From the NCBI RefSeq assembly GCF_004770155.1, contig NZ_RQFA01000073.1, forward strand, positions 1 through 64,000: DNA of 64,000 bases, read 5' to 3'. The notes beneath the pieces are model-generated. The model ran no database searches. It was not told the origin of the DNA and saw nothing but the letters and a program-made list of their open reading frames with translations. Positions 1-12,955 of the stretch are shown in pieces; within the stretch, counting starts at the first letter, position 1, and each line of letters begins with the position of its first letter. The position numbers were made by a program, and so were the translations under genes. This stretch comes from Leptospira gomenensis (GTDB lineage Bacteria > Spirochaetota > Leptospiria > Leptospirales > Leptospiraceae).

Positions 1-342
1 GGACGAGCGGGAATCCGCGAGCCCGGAGTCACGCGACTCGGAGCCGCCGGAATATTCCAAAAAATGAATGTAGTTCGGCCGACCACCGGCGGCTCCGAGA
101 CACGCCCCGAACCCCCTTAAGCCCGATCGCTTCTTCCGGACAAACCTTTCCGGAAAAAATTACAACGGAGCTCGAATCAACCGAAGAAAAAACTAAACTT
201 TGATTCGACTTTCACGAGCTTCGTCGGAGATTGGGCTCGTTCCCTTTTTTTGGAACGACAAATCGTAGTTTTGTGGATTGGGAACGGAGAGGAATCAAGA
301 AGCGATCCGAGTTCTTTTTTTCTGATTTTATTTCAAAATAAA
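1..342. other. intergenic stretch with a 14-bp inverted repeat
   Basis: No convincing gene is visible. One frame is open from base 1 to a stop at 118-120 and could be the tail of a gene to the left, but its composition is not persuasive. Bases 37-50 and 86-99 form a perfect 14-bp inverted repeat (G+C-rich, ending GCCGCCGG on the left arm) with a 35-nt loop. It has no T-tract, so it is not a clear intrinsic terminator. Confidence 0.5.
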
Positions 343-2492
<2,150 letters not shown>

Positions 2493-2516
2493 TTTGAATT
2501 CGTCCCGGAGATTTGT

Positions 2517-3698
2517 ATGATCAGTTTCTTTAATCGATACAAAACCGCGATCGTGTTGCTCGCGGTTTTAGGAACCGGATATTTCGGTTATAAAAAGTTC
2601 TTCTCCAAAAAAGCGGAGGAGAAAAAGCAGGAGGTCGTAAACAAGAGTAGGTTTACGGTCTCCGAAGAGATTTTAAAACGACATCCTCTAACGTTAGTCG
2701 CCCTTAAGGAAGTCTCGAGTGTGGAGGAGGTCGCCTTACCCGGAAGAATTTCCTACGATCCGGAAAGTATGGCCAGAGCCGGATCCACCGTGGAGGCTAG
2801 AATCCAAAAAGTTCTCGTGCGGGAAGGGGATCGGGTGAGCCAGGGTTCTCCTTTGGCGATCCTTTCCTCCGTCATGCTCGGAGAGGTCGAAGCCTCTTAC
2901 GTAAAAGCGCGCGCCAGTCTGGAGGCTTTGAAGTTACAAGCCGATCGGGCGAAAGAACTTTTCGATATGAAGGTGACTTCCGCGAAGGACTACGAGTTCG
3001 CCAATATGCAATACAAAACCGCGAGAACCGAAGTGGAAACCACGCGGATCAAACTCGAAAACTACGGCTTGACTCCGGGAGAAATCGCCGGAATCGAACG
3101 GGGAGTTTACGTCTCTTCCAATCTCGTTTTGAGAAGTCCGATCTCCGGAGAAGTCACCGAAAGAAAGGCGGTCCAAGGACAACAGGTTACGAGGAACGAG
3201 GACCTTTTTACCATCGCCAATCTTACCAACCTGATGGTTCTTTTGGAGGTTTATGAGAAGGATTTGGGTGCAATCTCCGAAGGGGACGACGCTCTTATTT
3301 ATCCTTTGGGGGACGAAAAATCTCCCGGAATCCGAGGTGAGGTCGCCTACGTGGGAACGGTTTTGGATAACGTTAAAAGAACCGCAAAAATCCGTATCAT
3401 GGTCTCCAATCGAAACGGTAAACTCAAGCCGGGACAATCCGTTACGGCCAAGGTAAAAGGAATGGTGGCCCAAACCGGTTCCGAACCGAGAAGGACGATT
3501 CCGATCGAAGCGGTGCATGAGATCGAGGGGAAATCGATGGTGTTCCTACGAAACGAGGATGGAAGTTTCGAAGCGGCGGAAGTTGTCGTGGGTGATACCG
3601 TAGGGGACGAGGTGGTCATCCAATCCGGAATCCGGGAAGGGGCGCAGGTCGTTTCCAGAGGTTCGTTCATTCTAAAAAGCGAATATTTGAAGTTGTAA
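2517..3698 (+). CDS. HlyD/CzcB-type periplasmic adaptor (membrane fusion protein)
   Basis: A 393-residue adaptor. Residues about 8-26 form one N-terminal membrane anchor or uncleaved signal. It is followed by a beta-strand region with the biotinyl-lipoyl-like half motifs (around 95-120 and 200-230), an alpha-hairpin between them (about 125-185), and a C-terminal beta-barrel and membrane-proximal domain ending in GSFILKSEYLKL, typical of CzcB and CusB relatives. In a tripartite system it would join the TolC-like protein upstream to an RND or ABC pump. The next gene on this strand is lexA, so the pump must lie elsewhere or be missing. Confidence 0.88.
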   Translation: MISFFNRYKTAIVLLAVLGTGYFGYKKFFSKKAEEKKQEVVNKSRFTVSEEILKRHPLTLVALKEVSSVEEVALPGRISYDPESMARAGSTVEARIQKVLVREGDRVSQGSPLAILSSVMLGEVEASYVKARASLEALKLQADRAKELFDMKVTSAKDYEFANMQYKTARTEVETTRIKLENYGLTPGEIAGIERGVYVSSNLVLRSPISGEVTERKAVQGQQVTRNEDLFTIANLTNLMVLLEVYEKDLGAISEGDDALIYPLGDEKSPGIRGEVAYVGTVLDNVKRTAKIRIMVSNRNGKLKPGQSVTAKVKGMVAQTGSEPRRTIPIEAVHEIEGKSMVFLRNEDGSFEAAEVVVGDTVGDEVVIQSGIREGAQVVSRGSFILKSEYLKL

Positions 3699-3700
3699 GA

Positions 3701-3753
<53 letters not shown>

Positions 3754-3754
<1 letters not shown>

Positions 3755-4365
3755 TGAAGGACCTGACGGACAAACAACAGGCTGTTCTTACGTTCATTAC
3801 CGGAATTATCAAAGACCGAGGATTTCCCCCGACAATTCGGGAAATCGGAGACGAGTTCGGAATCACCGCAAAAGGCGCCTATGATCACCTCAAAGCGATC
3901 GAAAAAAAGGGATATCTTAAGACCGCCAAAAACCAATCCAGGGCCATCGAGCTGATTCGGCAGAGTCCGATGGAGTCGTTGCCCGTGCAAGCCACGAGTA
4001 TTCCCGTGATCGGCCGGGTCGCTGCGGGACTTCCTATCTTTGCGGAAGAAAACATTGAATCCTACATTCCGGTTCCAGACGAGATGGTGAAACCGAACGT
4101 TCCCACCTACGCCCTTCGGGTGCAAGGGGATTCCATGATCGATGCCGGGATCAACGACGGAGACATCGCCATTATCGAGAAGAGGGACATCGCGCGCAAC
4201 GGAGAGATCGTCGTGGCTCTCATCGACGACGAAGCCACTCTCAAAGTATATTATAAAGAACAGGATCAGATTCGGCTGGAGGCCAGAAATTCTCAGTACA
4301 AACCGATTCGTACAAAGAAGGCCTCCGTTATCGGAAAGCTCATCGGCTTGTACAGAATTTACTGA
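3754..4365 (+). CDS. lexA: LexA, SOS-response repressor and self-cleaving protease
   Basis: A 203-residue LexA. Residues 1-70 form the winged-helix DNA-binding domain, with the recognition region around PPTIREIGDEFGI. The C-terminal peptidase S24 domain has the Ala91-Gly92 scissile bond and the Ser127/Lys164 catalytic dyad (GDSM and ATLK). RecA-stimulated self-cleavage would relieve repression of damage genes. The ATG at 3754 matches the usual Leptospira start; a TTG at 3745 would add three residues. No Shine-Dalgarno sequence precedes the ATG, and the promoter placement suggests a leaderless message. Published work reports that L. interrogans lexA is not autoregulated through the TTTG-N5-CAAA box, which agrees with that box being absent here. 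Confidence 0.97.
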
Positions 4366-4403
4366 TTGACAGAGGGAGAAAGTCGATCGAAACTTCGGAC
4401 GAA

Positions 4404-4694
4404 GTGTTCTCCCAAAAATCCCTCCTGTTCCTTCTGATCTTCCTCGCGCTTCAATGCGGATCTCCGAAAAAAGAAATCACCGACGGTGATTTAAAGCGCG
4501 TTTTGGAGAGAGTGAGTATTGCAAGAATCAACGCCAACTTAAAGGCTTCTTCCGGAAAAGCGGCTCCGAATGATCTCGTTTTTTTTCTGGAAGCCTGTAC
4601 AGTTTATCGTTTGGATCCCGATTCCGTATTTGAACGGTTGAAACTCAAGAATCCGGGACTTTACGAGGTATGGATCAAAGAATATGAAAAATAA
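4404..4694 (+). CDS. small hypothetical lipoprotein
   Basis: A 96-residue protein starting at GTG 4404. It has a short hydrophobic signal ending in LALQC, a plausible lipobox with Cys18. The mature part of about 78 residues is mostly helical and lacks recognised motifs. It overlaps the start of ctpA by 11 bases, so the two are likely co-translated, and it may assist or localise the protease. A TTGACA at 4366-4371 could be part of a promoter, but no good -10 follows it. Confidence 0.7.
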   Translation: MFSQKSLLFLLIFLALQCGSPKKEITDGDLKRVLERVSIARINANLKASSGKAAPNDLVFFLEACTVYRLDPDSVFERLKLKNPGLYEVWIKEYEK

Positions 4695-6069
4695 AGAAAG
4701 GCTGGTCTGGATCGGAATCGTTTCCTTCCTCAGCTTTGCACTCATTTTACCCAACGGAAGCGTAAAGGGCATTTCCAAAACCGGAGAATCGTATCTTCAG
4801 ATTTTCCACGAGGTTCTTTCCTTCATTCAAACCGATTATGTGGAATCGGTGGACGACGAAAAACTCTACCAAGGTGCGATCCGAGGATTGATCGCCTCTT
4901 TGGGAGATCCGCATTCTCGGTTTATGGATAAGGACGATTTTTCCCAACTGCAGGAAGAAACCAGAGGGAGTTTCGGAGGTTTGGGAATGGAGGTTTCCTT
5001 TGCGGACGGCGCGATCGTGGTCATTTCTCCGATAGAAGACACACCTGCGATGAAAGCCGGAATTCTGCCCCAGGATCGAATCGTGGAAATCGACGGAAAA
5101 AAAACCGGAGATCTTTCCTTATCCGATTCGATCAAATTGATGCGCGGAAAAGTCGGGACTTCGGTAACGATCAAACTCGAACGTAAAAATCAAAAAGAGC
5201 CCATGACATTGACCTTGGTCAGAGAGATGATCAAGATACGTTATGTGCGTTCTTCCTTTTTGGAAAAGGAAAAACTCGGTTATATTAAACTCAATCAGTT
5301 TATGGGAAAGGACAGCACACTTTCCGAATTCAAAAAGGAATTGGCGGCCCTAAAGGAAAAAGGTGCGGAGGGTTTGATCGTGGATCTACGAATGAATCCC
5401 GGTGGTCTTCTGGATCTTGCGATCGCGCTTTCCGATCTTTTTTTAAAACCGGATTTAGATATAGTATCGGTCCGCGGTCGAGGCGGGGAATTGGTGCGGG
5501 TATTCCGTTCCACTTCCTCCGGAGATAAGGCGATACAAATTCCCATGGTGGTTTTGATCAACGAAGGTTCGGCCAGCGCTTCCGAAATTTTCGCCGGAGC
5601 GATTCAGGATCACGGAAGAGGAAAAATTCTCGGGACGGTTTCTTTCGGGAAAGGTTCTGTGCAAAATATCTATCCTCTTTCGCATAACACCGGTATTGCG
5701 CTTACGATTCAGAAGTATTATACTCCAAGCGGTAAATCGATCCATGGAAAAGGCATTCAACCGGACGTGTTGGTCAAGTCGGTGGAGCCGACGGAAGACG
5801 ATCGTTTTTATATCCGAAAGATGGCCGAGAAAAAAATGTTGGAGGCTTTTGTTGCCAAAAATCCGGTTTATTCCGAGGCCAACTTTCAACTTTTCGAAAA
5901 GTATCTTTCCGAAAAGGGTATGAAACTTTCGAGCGACGTCGCCCGGTTTTTGTATAAATCCCGGAGTAACAAGGAAGGACAAAGTCCCCTTTTGGATTTG
6001 GATCTGGATCCTCAGATGAAAAAGGCGATCGAACTTCTCTCCGTTCCCAAGGAAGGAGAAAAAAAATAG
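4684..6069 (+). CDS. ctpA: carboxy-terminal processing protease (S41A)
   Basis: A 461-residue serine protease of the CtpA/Prc family. An N-terminal membrane segment (about 8-25) exports it to the periplasm. A PDZ domain covers about 95-185 (GGLGMEV onward), and the catalytic core about 195-385 has Ser298 in GSASASE, Lys323 in SFGKGS and Gln327, the expected Ser-Lys-Gln arrangement. Such enzymes trim or degrade periplasmic proteins from their C-termini, including lipoproteins and cell-wall hydrolases. It lies between a small lipoprotein and tsaD in a compact plus-strand run. Confidence 0.95.
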   Translation: MKNKERLVWIGIVSFLSFALILPNGSVKGISKTGESYLQIFHEVLSFIQTDYVESVDDEKLYQGAIRGLIASLGDPHSRFMDKDDFSQLQEETRGSFGGLGMEVSFADGAIVVISPIEDTPAMKAGILPQDRIVEIDGKKTGDLSLSDSIKLMRGKVGTSVTIKLERKNQKEPMTLTLVREMIKIRYVRSSFLEKEKLGYIKLNQFMGKDSTLSEFKKELAALKEKGAEGLIVDLRMNPGGLLDLAIALSDLFLKPDLDIVSVRGRGGELVRVFRSTSSGDKAIQIPMVVLINEGSASASEIFAGAIQDHGRGKILGTVSFGKGSVQNIYPLSHNTGIALTIQKYYTPSGKSIHGKGIQPDVLVKSVEPTEDDRFYIRKMAEKKMLEAFVAKNPVYSEANFQLFEKYLSEKGMKLSSDVARFLYKSRSNKEGQSPLLDLDLDPQMKKAIELLSVPKEGEKK

Positions 6070-6077
6070 ATAAGCCG

Positions 6078-7090
6078 GTGATCGGAGTGGGGATCGAAAC
6101 CAGTTGCGACGAGACTTCGATCGGGATCGTCCGCGATGGACGGGAGCTGCTCAGCCTTAGGATTTTCAGCCAGATCGACCTGCACAAACCGTACGGGGGG
6201 ATCGTTCCCGAAATCGCATCCCGTGCGCATCTCGAAAAAATCAATCCGCTTCTCGAAGAGGCCATGGAAGAAGCTCGGGTGAGTTTTGAAGACTTGGAAT
6301 ACGTCGCCGTTACTTCCTCCCCGGGGTTGACCGGTTCCCTGATGGTCGGAGCTCAACTGGCCCGTTGTATTCATCTGGTTTACGGAACCCCCATTCTTCC
6401 GGTTTGTCATTTGCAATCGCATTTTGCCGTGTTACATTTGGAGGGAGTTCCCACGCAATTCCCGGCTTTAGGTCTTCTCTTGTCCGGGGGCAATTCCGCA
6501 ATTTATATCTTGCATGAGTTCGGGAGAATGGAACTCCTCGGAGATACGATGGACGACGCTTTAGGAGAAGCCTTCGACAAGGTAGCCGGTCTTTTGGGAC
6601 TTTCTTATCCGGGTGGTCCGGAGATCGAGGCAAAAGCGCAGGAATACCGACCTTCTTCCGATGAAACGCCCATTCTTCCTCCGCTTTTACGCAATCTTCC
6701 CCAGGACCGGGTTTCGTTCTCGTTTAGCGGATTAAAAACTGCGGTGATGGTTCTTCTGGAAAAGGAAAAGGACCGTAGTGCGGAGCAGGTCTGTTGGAAT
6801 TTCCAAAACTCCGCTTTTGATCTTGTGGAGCGGAATCTCAAACGGGCCGTGGCGCTTACCGGGATTCGTCGGATCTACGCGGCGGGAGGGGTTCTTGCCA
6901 ATTCCACTCTTCAGAAACGATTGCAGTCCTGGGCGGAACGGAATTCTGTGGAACTTTTCAGTCCTAAGAAAAAAATTTATTGTACGGACAACGGCGCGAT
7001 GGTAGCTACGTTGGGATACTATTTGTTCCGGAAAGGTTACAAACGGGATATCGATTTTACGGTGAGTCCATCTAGACAGGAGATCTTTTC

Positions 7091-7094
<4 letters not shown>
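6078..7094 (+). CDS. tsaD: tRNA N6-adenosine threonylcarbamoyltransferase
   Basis: A 338-residue TsaD (Gcp/Kae1). It transfers the threonylcarbamoyl group to A37 of tRNAs that read ANN codons, working with TsaB, TsaC and TsaE. The N-terminal GIETSCDET nucleotide-binding segment is intact. Metal ligands are His111 and His115 (written HLQSH rather than the commoner HxEGH), and SFSGLKTAV and the DNGAM segment near the C-terminus are present. The start is GTG at 6078, eight bases after ctpA. The stop overlaps the pssA start by four bases (ATGA), so translation is probably coupled. Confidence 0.96.
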
Positions 7095-7855
<761 letters not shown>

Positions 7856-7947
7856 CTTTCGTTGGTGTGGGAACTCATACGGACGTTTTCGATTTCCGTT
7901 CGCATCGGAACCGGAGGGCGGCTGGACTCAAAGAACCGTGGCACTTC

Positions 7948-8006
7948 GAGGAGTTCCTACTTTTTTCTCAAACGATAGATTCGCCGTTTTAACGACGAAT
8001 CTATCG
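7948..8006. other. repeat copy followed by an 11-bp-arm hairpin
   Basis: Bases 7948-7960 are a copy of the interspersed repeat (GAGGAGTTCCTAC), and a degenerate copy, GTGGGAACTC, lies at 7867-7876. Bases 7973-7983 and 7996-8006 form a perfect 11-bp inverted repeat (CGATAGATTCG) around a 12-nt loop that itself can pair. It lies 118 bases after pssA and could stop transcription, though there is no T-tract. Confidence 0.55.
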
Positions 8007-8071
8007 GAACAAAACTCGAATACCGATGGAAAACCCTCGGTCGAGTTTTCTGCGCCGGACCGTCCCCAAAC

Positions 8072-8269
8072 TTCCGTTCATCCACCAATCTTCCGTTCAT
8101 CCACCCAATCTTCCGTTCATCTACCCAATCTTCCGTTCATCTACCCAATCTTCCGTTCATCTACCCAATCTTCCGTTCATCTACCCAATCTTCCGTTCAT
8201 CTACCCAATCTTCCGTTCATCTACCCAATCTTCCGTTCATCTACCCAATCTTCCGTTCATCCACCAATC
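8072..8269. repeat. 20-bp minisatellite, ten units
   Basis: Ten head-to-tail units of TTCCGTTCATCTACCCAATC. Units 3 to 9 (8111-8250) are identical 20-mers. Unit 2 (8091-8110) differs by one base (CCACCC). The two outermost units (8072-8090 and 8251-8269) are matching 19-bp variants ending CCACCAATC. The array lies between the convergent ends of pssA and the minus-strand barrel gene, within 7856-8310, where no gene is convincing. Leptospira arrays of this kind are used as strain-typing VNTRs. The 20-bp period keeps all frames open and creates spurious reading frames. Confidence 0.95.
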
Positions 8270-8310
8270 TTCGTTCCCAACATTCGAAATCGTATCGAGA
8301 ACGTTCCCGA

Positions 8311-9738
8311 CTAAAACGGAAACTGAAGTTGTACATTGATCCAAATCCCGTCGTCCAGACGTTCCTTCTTTCTGGAGTGACTGACCGTGAACGCCGCATA
8401 CGGAGAAAGAAGACGCATTCGAAAGGAGGAAATTCGATCCGTAAAGATCAAACTCGTTTCGTCGCGAGCGGTTCTTGCCTCGAAAAGCGAATCGGTTTGA
8501 TTCTCCCGACCTTGAAATAAAAACGCCCCTTCCAGATTCCAGGAATCATCGAGACGAAACGACCATTTCCCTTCGAGGATCGAGTCGCCGTTCGACCTCC
8601 ATTCCTGACCGAATTCGATCGTGAACCTTTTTTTTTGGAGAGAATAATACAAACCCTTTCCCCAGATTTCCGCAGAATATCTGCGCACCGAAAGTAGAAT
8701 TCCGCCTAACTCCCCGTAGACGATCGGGGCCTTGGCACCGAAAATTTCCCAACGTTTCGTTTTCGATTCGGAGCCTTTCGTTTCCCTCACGGAATTCCGT
8801 TCCTCGAAATTCCGTTCCTCCGATTCCGCGGAAGCCGATTTCTCGGAAAGGACGCGGTTCCAAGCCCGGATCCATTCCATCGAAAAATAAGAACGGATAA
8901 CGAGGCCCGAGCGGACCAAGGACGCTTCTCCGGAAAGATCGTTTTTGTCGGGATCGGTCGCAAAAATATCCGTACTTTTTCCCTTGTAACCGGTCGTTTT
9001 CCATTCCGCGTCCGAAGTTTCCGAAAAGACGGAGGAGAAAAAAGTTCCGTAAAACGTTTTGTCTTCACCGGCGGTCTGGATCCGGGATACGATCCGAGGA
9101 CCGTTCCAACCGAAACGTCTTGATTGGAAGTTTAAGGAAGTGTAATGTCTTTTTAACTCAGGAGAATAAGCGAATTCTAATATTCTCTTCGGAAAAAGTA
9201 GATAGAATCCGGGACGTTTGATCGCCTCGATTTCGGAATAATAGAATCCAGCGGACCAATCAGCCCGTTTTAACGCGGCGAATCCGGAACGCCGGATCGG
9301 TTGTTCGATTCCGGGAAGAGCCGTGTAAAAATTCTCGTCCCTTAGGAAATAAAAATTTTCCAAAGGACGGAATCGATGCCCTAACGAAAGACGAAACGTT
9401 TCGTTCTCCCAAATCCCCGAAATCAAGGCGGTTCCGTTTCTGGTTTCCAAAAAGACAGTTCCGCAAGGGAAGCCGGTTTCGGTCGATTTCGTAAAATCCT
9501 TGTTTGCCGAAGGACGCGTTTTCCCCGCGGTCGAGCCGTCCTGAGTTTTCGCGTAAAAGGAAACGAGAGGAATTTCGCAGTTCGATGATTTCAAAAACCA
9601 ATTTTCCTTCGCCGTTCGGGAATATCTGGATTCGTAACCTTCGAACGTAACCCCCGCTCTGGATTCCACGCTTGCGATCGGATCGGAGGTGGCTATCGTC
9701 GCAGCGATCCACAAAAACCGCGAAAACGTCCGAAACAC
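8311..9738 (-). CDS. predicted outer-membrane beta-barrel protein
   Basis: The frame is open upstream to 10314, but that extension is antisense-like sequence overlapping the neighbouring gene. The GTG at 9738 gives 475 residues with a credible signal (FLWIAATIATSDPIAS). The mature part has alternating short hydrophobic and polar strands with many aromatics, and the last residue is Phe (LQFPF), as in outer-membrane barrels. I recognise no family. It follows a second barrel-like gene on the same strand. There is no clear Shine-Dalgarno sequence, so the exact start is uncertain. Confidence 0.65.
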   Translation of the reverse strand: MFRTFSRFLWIAATIATSDPIASVESRAGVTFEGYESRYSRTAKENWFLKSSNCEIPLVSFYAKTQDGSTAGKTRPSANKDFTKSTETGFPCGTVFLETRNGTALISGIWENETFRLSLGHRFRPLENFYFLRDENFYTALPGIEQPIRRSGFAALKRADWSAGFYYSEIEAIKRPGFYLLFPKRILEFAYSPELKRHYTSLNFQSRRFGWNGPRIVSRIQTAGEDKTFYGTFFSSVFSETSDAEWKTTGYKGKSTDIFATDPDKNDLSGEASLVRSGLVIRSYFSMEWIRAWNRVLSEKSASAESEERNFEERNSVRETKGSESKTKRWEIFGAKAPIVYGELGGILLSVRRYSAEIWGKGLYYSLQKKRFTIEFGQEWRSNGDSILEGKWSFRLDDSWNLEGAFLFQGRENQTDSLFEARTARDETSLIFTDRISSFRMRLLSPYAAFTVSHSRKKERLDDGIWINVQLQFPF

Positions 9739-9899
9739 AAACGTCGGAAACGAAAGAGCCGGACGTTTTCGCGCGTAGTTTCGAACGAAACAAAAGGATC
9801 GTAGAAATTCGTTCGTTTTCCGAACGCCCCGCGAAGCCGAAGCCGAAGCCGAAGCTATGTCGTCTAACGTGAACGAACGTGCTTCCACCGCCGTAGGTT

Positions 9900-10976
9900 T
9901 CAAGAGGGGTTTCCTTTTCGTCTCGGTTTCGGATTTTTCTTTCGCAGCAGCGCGAAAACCTTCGCTTGATCCCGATCGGAAAGCGTTTCCAAAAAGGTTC
10001 CGAAATCCTCCGCCGAACCGGCGCTTTCCCTGGAAATCCTCAAAGAAGAATCCAAACTCAAACCGAAAGAAAGCAATTCCTGAAGACTCAACTTTCTGAT
10101 CGTATAACGCGTGATCGGTGAAACGGATTTGCGCGTGACAACGGGACGTTTCGGATCGATCGACGAAATTTCGGAAAGCGACTTCGAAACGTTTTCGTTT
10201 CCGGCGGAAGTTTCCGATTCCGCGAAATCCCATCCCCATTTTCCTCCGATCGAAGAATCCGAACTTTCGCTTCCGAATCCGAACACGGAAAATTCGGCCT
10301 TGTCCCAGGTCCAACCGATTCCGAACGAGTACGAATCCTCCCGTCCTTCCGGACGATTCTCCGTATGAATCCTGGAAATTCCGAAAATCAAGTGCGCGCC
10401 CGCACGCAAAGGAGAATGGAGCAACAAGGAAACGCTGCGGAACTCAGAGCCGGTTTTCCCGAGAAGCTGGAACCCCTGTCGCTCCGGGATTTCGAAATGA
10501 ATTCCGAAAACGAGAAGATCGGATTCTCCCCGTTCCCAGCCGAGTTGTACGGAAGAACGAACTCCGCTTTCCGAAAACCAAGCGGAACGAAATCCCGTAA
10601 AAAAACGGAAGGAGGAATCGGTTCGGTCTTCGAGACGTATCGTCTCCTTTTGGAGGAGCCCGAAGCCGCTCCAACGATTTCGATTCGGGAGACGGATTCC
10701 GTTGCCGAAGCGGATCGGATATTGTCCCCAAATTCCCACGTTAGGCGAAATACCCTTGAGGGCGGTTCCCGAAATTCCCAACGAGACGGAGGACGTTTGC
10801 CGGGTTTCCAAAAGCAGAAGATCCGGAATTCCGTTTCGGGGGGAAGTCGGTGCGGTCGTTTCCGAGGACAAATTTCCGACGCAGACCAACCAGAGACAAA
10901 GCGCCGATTCCGAAAAAAATCGAAGTCCGTACGGAAACGGCTCGGATCGAAGGAAAACGGATGGTTGTTGCCTCAC
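9900..10976 (-). CDS. predicted exported barrel-like protein, unknown family
   Basis: 358 residues from GTG 10976. An N-terminal hydrophobic segment (about 18-37, ending LCLWLVCVGNLSSE) looks like a signal sequence. About residues 60-235 have the amphipathic strand pattern and Gly/aromatic content of an outer-membrane barrel. The C-terminal 60 residues (TIRKLSLQELLSFGL onward) are helical and end in a very basic tail. I do not recognise the family. It ends 161 bases before the presumed start of the next barrel gene, and the two may form an outer-membrane pair. Frames on the opposite strand look artefactual. Confidence 0.6.
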   Translation of the reverse strand: MRQQPSVFLRSEPFPYGLRFFSESALCLWLVCVGNLSSETTAPTSPRNGIPDLLLLETRQTSSVSLGISGTALKGISPNVGIWGQYPIRFGNGIRLPNRNRWSGFGLLQKETIRLEDRTDSSFRFFTGFRSAWFSESGVRSSVQLGWERGESDLLVFGIHFEIPERQGFQLLGKTGSEFRSVSLLLHSPLRAGAHLIFGISRIHTENRPEGREDSYSFGIGWTWDKAEFSVFGFGSESSDSSIGGKWGWDFAESETSAGNENVSKSLSEISSIDPKRPVVTRKSVSPITRYTIRKLSLQELLSFGLSLDSSLRISRESAGSAEDFGTFLETLSDRDQAKVFALLRKKNPKPRRKGNPS

Positions 10977-11179
10977 GCCGGAACGGTTCTCGCCCGACTT
11001 CTCGCGGAAGAATTCGATAAAAAAAAACGTCTTGTTTCGAAAAAAAAATCCGCCGCGGTTTTTTGTCCGGGGGAGAAGTTAAGATTTGTTCCAGAAACGG
11101 AGGAAAACCGCAAATCCTAAGGTCCAAAACGAATTCGGAGCAAAAATCTCCGCTTTCCTAAAAAAAGGAGCGTTTTGGA

Positions 11180-11226
11180 TTGACATTTACTACTGTTTTG
11201 ATTAGTATATACATATCCGTTTAGTA
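11180..11226 (+). promoter_or_regulatory. promoter with a lexA-like dyad
   Basis: A TTGACA at 11180-11185 and TAGTAT at 11203-11208, separated by 17 bp, make a strong sigma-70-type promoter. Bases 11191-11207, TACTGTTTTGATTAGTA, overlap the -10 and match the dyad before lexA at 13 of 17 positions (TACT-N3-TTG-N-TTAGTA). Extending to ACTACT...TTAGTAT gives 16 of 20. A further TTTAGTA half-site lies at 11220-11226. A repressor bound here would block the promoter directly. That it is LexA is inference. Confidence 0.65.
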
Positions 11227-11286
11227 AAAGGAATTGTGGTTTTATTTGTTTATGTCGTCTAACTTATTAAGAATGGAGAGAAGACT

Positions 11287-11507
11287 ATGATCATTCGATC
11301 TCTGCAAGAATCAGCGAATTACCAGAGAAAGCGGGGTGGTCTTGCCGGTGCAGGCCCGAATTGGAGGGAACGTACCCGTGCAGGAGAAGCCAACTTGAAG
11401 TCCTTTGCGGATTATCTGGAAGAAGCCTTCGAAGGGGAAGTGGTTCAGAAAGGGACTTGGTTTTCCGATTCTCTTTCCGAATTGAGTAAAAACAACCTGA
11501 AGCGGAT

Positions 11508-11511
<4 letters not shown>
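11287..11511 (+). CDS. small protein of unknown function, first gene of the radC operon
   Basis: A 74-residue hydrophilic protein with an ATG at 11287 preceded by a GGAGAG ribosome-binding site. It has no membrane segment. The middle is acidic and helical (FADYLEEAFEGE), and there is a Gly-rich basic N-terminal part. I recognise no family. Its stop overlaps the TTG start of radC by four bases, so the two are probably co-translated. It is the first gene behind the dyad-bearing promoter at 11180-11226, so a role in the damage response, for example a checkpoint protein, is possible but not shown. Confidence 0.7.
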
Positions 11512-12202
<691 letters not shown>

Positions 12203-12206
<4 letters not shown>

Positions 12207-12955
12207 AACGGTTATCGATTCTTTGGATTCTCGTGCGACGGGATTACGCGTTGCAGTTTGCGGGAAGTTCCCTCGGTATTTCTTGGATGCTCGTTCAAAA
12301 TCTCAGTTTAATTCTCATTTATACGATCGTATTCTTTTTTTTGAACGTGCGGGGGAATGCGGCCTCCGACTCGGATTTTATCGCATATACGTTTAGCGGA
12401 CTTTTATTTTGGATTCCTTTGCAGGAATATATGATCCGCGGAACTTCGATTTTGACGGAAAACCGACAATTGATCAAACGTTCCCCTTTGGGTCCGGAGA
12501 TTTTTCTCTGGGTTCCGTTTGTGCAGATGTTGATCCATTTTTCGGTCACGGCGATTCCCGTAGCGATCGTGCTCGGTATATTAGGAAAATTGAATTTATT
12601 TTCCTGTTTGTCGGCCTTACCATTGATGTTCGTTACCGGATATTTATTGTCGTTTCCGCAAGGATATTTAGCTCGCGCGAACGTAATTCTCCGCGATATC
12701 ACTCCGTTGATCCGACTGATTTCCCAGTTTTTTTTCTGGTCCTTGCCGGTGCTTTACGTATCCGACGGTTTTTTGAGCCAAATCAACCGCTGGAATCCGC
12801 TTAATTTTCCTCTGGAATTGTTTCGTTATGTTTTGTTAAACGAGGCGGTTTCCGCGTTTCATTGGACGGAATTCCTTCCGTATCTTATTTTTTTTCCCGC
12901 GATCGGCGTATTGAGTCGTTCTAAATTTCATTCCGTGATACTGGATCATCTTTGA
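12203..12955 (+). CDS. ABC-2 type polysaccharide exporter permease (Wzm/TagG-like)
   Basis: 250 residues from TTG 12203, with a GTG at 12200 also possible. It has six predicted membrane segments and the ABC-2 permease pattern, beginning LVRRDYALQFAGSSLGISW, which is typical of O-antigen and teichoic-acid exporters. With the next gene it should form an ATP-driven exporter of a lipid-linked glycan across the inner membrane. It overlaps radC and the ATPase gene by four bases at each end. No glycosyltransferase lies nearby, so the glycan is unknown. Confidence 0.88.

Noticed and set aside
8072..8269. CRISPR array
   Set aside because: Units are directly adjacent with no unique spacers, and no cas gene is present.
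7938..8520. Open plus-strand frames through the minisatellite
   Set aside because: They arise because a 20-bp unit without stops stays open in every frame. There is no ribosome-binding site, and the translations are repeats of the array.
9739..10314. N-terminal extension of the barrel gene to 10314
   Set aside because: The extension overlaps the neighbouring gene in another frame, has very basic, unnatural composition and would bury the signal sequence.
10365..11120. 251-residue plus-strand frame opposite the barrel-like gene
   Set aside because: Arg/Glu-rich composition without domains. The minus-strand reading has a signal sequence and strand pattern.
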